DNA of 64,000 nucleotides. It comes from Anaerovibrio sp. RM50 (GTDB lineage: Bacteria > Bacillota > Negativicutes > Selenomonadales > Selenomonadaceae). Of this stretch, positions 60,057-64,000 are shown piece after piece; within the stretch, counting starts at the first letter, position 1, and every line of letters starts with the position of its first letter. Where the stretch lies: contig NZ_JHWV01000001.1 in the NCBI RefSeq assembly GCF_000622005.1, positions 4,594-68,593 on the forward strand, written 5' to 3'. The translations under genes and the position numbers were made by a program. The notes under the pieces were generated by a model. The model had not been told where the DNA came from. It worked only from the letters and a program-made list of their open reading frames with translations, and did not search any database.

Positions 60057-61508
60057 TTAATACAGCTTGGTAATTTCCACATCTGTATAGTAGTGATGCA
60101 GAATCTCATCGTATTTCTTTCCTGCATCTGCCATAGCCTTGGCACCATACTGGGCCATACCCAGACCATGGCCGAAGCCGTGACCGTCAAATATAATAGC
60201 CACGTTGTCCCCTTCCACCTTAAGATTTGTGCCATGCATAGCCTCAGGAGCTGCATCAATAACTTTGTTGGATGCAGTGCTCTTCACGTCCTTCTTGATT
60301 GGCGGAATAGAGGCTGCCCGCTCAGTACGGATATTGAAATAGGTGCTCTTAAGGCCGAAAATCTTTCGCACATCCTGACCGCTCAGCACGATGGTCTGGC
60401 CTGTGCCCACAAATTTCACCCCATTGGCCCTGCCGGAGGCCAATACACCGTTGGCACTGGAGCTGCCCTTCACAGCAGTCATGGAAATACTCTTAAGCTG
60501 TCCGATATTTTTCCCCGCAGCACTGAGCAGCTTCTGAACCTGGGCCGCAGTAAATCTTACAGACCAGTTATGATATGGTGACTTGCTGTCATCGTCCTGG
60601 ACGGAACGAAGATATGGCAGATAATTGCCCCACACGTCCTCGGAATTTTCCGTGGAACCGCCAGAGGAAGCATGATAAGGAGCATAAATTGCCTTTCCCT
60701 GATATGTCATTACCTCACCATAGGTGGCATCCACTGCCGCAGATGATGAGTCCGCCTCGTTGGCAACTCCGTCATAGGCCTGACAGTGAGTGGAATCACA
60801 AAGATCGTAGCCGGAGCCAAGATGTGCCTTCTGATTCTTGGTGTAAAGAGCGAAGGTTCTTGCCGCTACTGCCTGGGCCTTCAGCGCCTCACTGTTCCAC
60901 GAAGGAGTCATTTCAGAAGGCAGTACCCCTTTAATGTAGTCCTCCAAAGACAGGCGGTTTACGATAAGCAGCTTGCCAGCCTCGGCGCTTACCACCATCT
61001 GTCCGCGGTATTCGTGACCGTTATACTTAATCTTACTGCCGGAGGCTGTATTCACAGGGGCAAAAACCAGAGAAGACACCCCAGTGCTCTTTCCATTTAT
61101 CACAAGGGTATTTCCCTCGGCGGAAACATTGGCCAAAACATTGTTGTTGAAATCACTATATTTTTTGCCATTATCCCCCACAAGGGCATTCATGCCATTG
61201 GCGGAGCTGATAACTCCCTTCACTACACCTGTGCCTACACCGATTCTTATAACGCTGTCCACCCCGGCATTTCTCTTCCAGGCAGGAGCAGCCTCTTCCT
61301 TTTTCTCCTCCTTGTGTGAGGACTGAGTGCTTGGCTTAGGAGGCTCAGTCTTCTTGTGGGCAACCTGCGGTTTGGTGCCGGTGCTTGGGGTAATAACGCT
61401 GGCCTCAGCATCGGCCATTCCCCAGGTCAATGCCGCAGAACCCACGGAACCAATAAACGCCGCCAACAAACCTACGGATATTTTTTTCACTAAAATAGAT
61501 TTAATCAT
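60057..61508 (-). CDS. Secreted SpoIID/LytB-domain protein
   Basis: 483 residues from MIKSILVKKIS (AGAGGTAGATACA upstream). Signal peptide (SVGLLAAFIGSVGSAALTWG), a Lys/Glu/Pro-rich linker (residues ~40-75), then a SpoIID domain with LSLEDYIKGVLPSEMTPSW (catalytic Glu) and AYHASSGGSTENSEDVW-type segment, ending GHGFGHGLGMAQYGAKAMA. SpoIID-type enzymes cut denuded glycan strands; in non-sporulating diderms homologues act in cell-wall turnover or division. Upstream gap (61509-61776) is non-coding with two copies of GCCGAAAAAGTTT. Confidence 0.88.
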   Translation of the reverse strand: MIKSILVKKISVGLLAAFIGSVGSAALTWGMADAEASVITPSTGTKPQVAHKKTEPPKPSTQSSHKEEKKEEAAPAWKRNAGVDSVIRIGVGTGVVKGVISSANGMNALVGDNGKKYSDFNNNVLANVSAEGNTLVINGKSTGVSSLVFAPVNTASGSKIKYNGHEYRGQMVVSAEAGKLLIVNRLSLEDYIKGVLPSEMTPSWNSEALKAQAVAARTFALYTKNQKAHLGSGYDLCDSTHCQAYDGVANEADSSSAAVDATYGEVMTYQGKAIYAPYHASSGGSTENSEDVWGNYLPYLRSVQDDDSKSPYHNWSVRFTAAQVQKLLSAAGKNIGQLKSISMTAVKGSSSANGVLASGRANGVKFVGTGQTIVLSGQDVRKIFGLKSTYFNIRTERAASIPPIKKDVKSTASNKVIDAAPEAMHGTNLKVEGDNVAIIFDGHGFGHGLGMAQYGAKAMADAGKKYDEILHHYYTDVEITKLY

Positions 61509-61776
61509 TGTATCTACCTCTGTTTTAGAAAGATTATTTTCATATATTACAGCAAAACTATATATGGGACAGGGGGAATTTTTTCGCCTGCAAGTGCGAA
61601 GTCCACCTGCCGGAGGCTCAGCATGGGCACGCATTATTATACACCTCGATGTAAGTGCGACCCCGTCGCCTATGAAGATGCCACATTATAAAGTACATGC
61701 TGATTTGGACGCAGCACTGAAGCCGAAAAAGTTTCTCCTGGCCTGGCCGAAAAAGTTTTCCTTACCTTACTGAAAA
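61509..61776. other. Intergenic region between spoIID-like gene and queH
   Basis: 268 bases with no supported gene. Contains the direct repeat GCCGAAAAAGTTT at ~61722-61734 and ~61749-61761 and an imperfect GC-rich hairpin near 61590-61620. On the minus strand a TATAAT box occurs around 61640-61700, so the SpoIID promoter is probably here. Confidence 0.45.
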
Positions 61777-62376
61777 CTATGTTGCTTCTTGTAATGCTTT
61801 TTTCCGTGCCTTAGCTTCCTTTTTTCGCTGCTTTCGTATGGCCTTGCTGTAACGCTCTTCCTCGCTGAAAATACAGCCGCAATATGGCTGACGGTACAGC
61901 TCCAGCTCCTTGCTGATATCAATGCCCTCCTGCCAGCCAGGACGGAAATCCTCGTAATAGAATTTCACCCCATACAAATCTGCAAAATGCCGGGCCGTTT
62001 CCTTCATCAGCTCATGCTGCTGATAAATACTGTAAAACAGGGTGGAGGTGAAGGCATCAAAGCCATTTTCCGCCGCATATTTTGCCGCCTGCTCCAGACG
62101 CCATGTGTAGCACATACGGCAACGGCCATTTTCCACAGACTCTGCCGCCAGGGCCTTCTTCAAAAAATCCCTCAGCATATAATTTTCATCGGTAATAATC
62201 TCCATATCCACCTTCTGAGCAAAATCCTTGGCCGCATTAAGGCGCATTTCCCATTCCTTGTATGGGTGAATATTGGGATTAAAGAAATATCCCGTGGGCT
62301 CAATGCCGTCCTCCCGCAGCTTCTTCACGGGATAGCAGGAGCATGGCCCACAGCACATATGAAGCAATAAATTCAT
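61777..62376 (-). CDS. queH: Epoxyqueuosine reductase QueH
   Basis: 199 residues. MNLLLHMCCGPCSCYPVKKL with a CCGPC motif, GRCRMCYTWRLEQAA and CGCIFSEEERY supply the cysteines of the QueH (DUF208) family. Reduces epoxyqueuosine to queuosine, replacing QueG. Together with queA it gives the last two steps of queuosine synthesis. C-terminus is a lysine-rich tail. Confidence 0.92.
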   Translation of the reverse strand: MNLLLHMCCGPCSCYPVKKLREDGIEPTGYFFNPNIHPYKEWEMRLNAAKDFAQKVDMEIITDENYMLRDFLKKALAAESVENGRCRMCYTWRLEQAAKYAAENGFDAFTSTLFYSIYQQHELMKETARHFADLYGVKFYYEDFRPGWQEGIDISKELELYRQPYCGCIFSEEERYSKAIRKQRKKEAKARKKALQEAT

Positions 62377-62400
62377 TATTATAAACCTTTTAAAATCGCG

Positions 62401-63417
62401 TTATATCTCCGGATAAGGTATGCCCATGTGCTCATAGCCCGCCTTGGTCACCATACGGCCCCTTGGGGTCCGGTTTATAAAGCCAAGCTGCAAAAGATAC
62501 GGCTCATAGACGTCCTCAATAGTATCGTTTTCCTCGCTGATGGCCGCCGCCAGGGTGTCAATTCCCACAGGGCCGCCGCCAAATTTTCTTATCATGGAAT
62601 CCAGCATACGCCTATCAGTATGGTCAAGGCCCATCTTGTCCACCTCAAGGCGCATCAGGGCTTCATCTGCAATCTGATCAGTTATGACACCGTCTCCCGT
62701 TACCTGAGCAAAATCCCGGACCCGCTTCAAAAGTCGGTTGGCAATACGTGGGGTACCACGGGAACGACGGGCAATTTCCAGTGCCCCCTTGTCCTCTATG
62801 CCGATATCCAGTATCTCCGCCGCCCGCTTGATAATCAGCACCAGATCATCGGGCTTGTAGTATTCAAGACGGGAAATAACCCCAAAGCGGTCACGGAGAG
62901 GAGCTGCCAGTGCTCCCGCCCTGGTGGTGGCACCAATCAATGTAAAGGGTGCAATGTCCAGACGAATGGAGCGGGCACTTGGCCCCTTGCCGATGACAAT
63001 ATCCAGGGCAAAATCCTCCATGGCGGAATACAGCACCTCCTCCACATTACGTGAAAGACGGTGAATCTCATCAATAAACAATACATCCCGCTCATTAAGA
63101 TTGGTTAAAAGTGCCGCCAAATCCCCGGAATGATTAATGGCCGGACCGGAGGTTATGCGAAAATTAACCCCCATTTCATTGGCGATAATCCCCGCCAGGG
63201 TGGTCTTCCCCAACCCCGGAGGGCCGTACAGCAATACGTGGTCCAAGGCCTCCTGACGATTAAGGGCCGCCTTGATAAAAATATCCAGATTGTCCTTGGC
63301 CTTGTCCTGGCCGATATATTCCCGCAAATGACGGGGACGCAGACTGTACTGCCAGTCATCTCCCGACTGCTCATTCATGGTGACAATGCGATCATCACCG
63401 AAATTAATTTCCTCCAT
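62401..63417 (-). CDS. ruvB: Holliday junction branch-migration helicase RuvB
   Basis: 338 residues. AAA+ ATPase with Walker [14 protein letters not shown], Walker [12 protein letters not shown], sensor GATTRAG and the C-terminal winged helix ([13 protein letters not shown]). Motor for branch migration with RuvA. Six bases after ruvA; start at ATG behind GATAGGGG. Confidence 0.97.
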   Translation of the reverse strand: MEEINFGDDRIVTMNEQSGDDWQYSLRPRHLREYIGQDKAKDNLDIFIKAALNRQEALDHVLLYGPPGLGKTTLAGIIANEMGVNFRITSGPAINHSGDLAALLTNLNERDVLFIDEIHRLSRNVEEVLYSAMEDFALDIVIGKGPSARSIRLDIAPFTLIGATTRAGALAAPLRDRFGVISRLEYYKPDDLVLIIKRAAEILDIGIEDKGALEIARRSRGTPRIANRLLKRVRDFAQVTGDGVITDQIADEALMRLEVDKMGLDHTDRRMLDSMIRKFGGGPVGIDTLAAAISEENDTIEDVYEPYLLQLGFINRTPRGRMVTKAGYEHMGIPYPEI

Positions 63418-63423
63418 CCCCTA

Positions 63424-64000
63424 TCACCTCCTGGAAAGCTGCTTCAAAGCCAGCTTGATTACACTCTGAACGTCAGCCTCAGGGTCAATTTTTCCCATAT
63501 TCTGGAAGGCTGAATTGACCTCGGCCTGACTGTATCCCAGAGACATAAGGGCCGCCGCTGCCTCGCTTAAGGTATCCTCTCCCACCTGGGACTCTCCAAA
63601 TAAGCCACCCACATGCTGGGTATCATCTTCACTGCTGCTGAAGGTCAGCTTGTCCTTCAATTCAAGAATCATGCGCTCCGCAGACTTCTTGCCAATACCC
63701 GGCAACGCAGTCAGAGCCTTTACGTTCTTGTTCTGCACCGCCTGTGCCAGTCCATCAGGTGTAATGGCCCCAATAATGCCCATGGCCACCTTTGGACCGA
63801 TGCCGCTGATGGCAATAAGAAGCTGAAACAGATCATACTCCTCCTGGGTGGAAAAGCCATAAAGCTGCATGGCATCCTCCCGAACGCTGAGATGGGTAAA
63901 GAGCATGGTCTCCTGCCCCTGTCTCAGTCTGGCTCTGGTATTGTTGGACACAAATACCCTGTAGCCCACGCCTCCCACATCAAGAAGACAATAATCTATA
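63424..64000 (-). CDS. ruvA: Holliday junction protein RuvA (N-terminus beyond window)
   Basis: 192 codons visible. The open frame continues to the right edge (LLDVGGVGYRVFVS at the cut), so only the first few residues are missing. OB-fold, then two helix-hairpin-helix motifs (ISGIGPKVAMGIIG, LPGIGKKSAERMI), and the C-terminal domain III (EAAAALMSLGYSQAEVNSAF) that stirs RuvB. Confidence 0.95.
   Translation of the reverse strand, partial: IDYCLLDVGGVGYRVFVSNNTRARLRQGQETMLFTHLSVREDAMQLYGFSTQEEYDLFQLLIAISGIGPKVAMGIIGAITPDGLAQAVQNKNVKALTALPGIGKKSAERMILELKDKLTFSSSEDDTQHVGGLFGESQVGEDTLSEAAAALMSLGYSQAEVNSAFQNMGKIDPEADVQSVIKLALKQLSRR

Overview
The window looks like a chromosome fragment of a diderm Firmicute, most likely a Negativicutes/Selenomonadales member. 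This is inferred from Firmicutes-type control (a PyrR attenuator, a T-box, an RNase J), frequent TTG and GTG starts with strong GGAGG sites, and a prophage that joins a Firmicutes-style replication module to a T7-like cell-entry apparatus suited to crossing an outer membrane. No rRNA or tRNA gene was seen, so the species is not fixed.

Bases 1 to about 36,880 are one large temperate, podovirus-type prophage. Its left end lies outside the window. Almost all lytic genes run leftward. Reading along the minus strand from the repressor: lysogeny switch (CI-like and Cro-like proteins, ImmA-like protease, 32.2-33.3 kb); small early proteins; replication and recombination (Gp157, RecA-fold ATPase, DUF669, HNH nuclease, DnaD-like initiator with iteron-like repeats, DnaB helicase, MazG-like, DUF3310); a RinA/ArpU-like late regulator; a late promoter and terminator-containing leader; terminases; portal; Bbp19-like protein; scaffold; capsid; Bbp16-like cement protein; tail tubular proteins A and B; internal virion proteins; a 2402-residue polyvalent ejected protein; tail fibres. 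No holin or endolysin is visible; they may lie further left.

The right, lysogenic end (32.5-36.9 kb) carries the only rightward genes: repressor, ImmA, an AT-rich SIR2-domain gene (a candidate anti-phage 'moron') and a large serine integrase. Between SIR2 and the integrase is a compact leftward unit with its own promoter, operator-like palindrome and terminator and no ORF: a candidate structured ncRNA converging on SIR2.

The prophage abuts the 3' end of a leftward pyrimidine operon (pyrB-pyrC-carA-carB-pyrF-pyrE, controlled by a PyrR attenuator, without pyrK/pyrD). Beyond it are a DUF3795 gene, a TetR regulator with an alpha/beta hydrolase, RNase J, a WYL regulator, a tryptophan operon of unusual order (trpF-C-B-A-E-G, no trpD) behind a T-box leader with two tandem terminators, a folate cluster (folE-P-B-K), queuosine genes (queA, queH), a SpoIID-like protein and ruvB/ruvA. 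Host genes and the prophage lytic operon point the same way, and a series of leftward terminators separates them.
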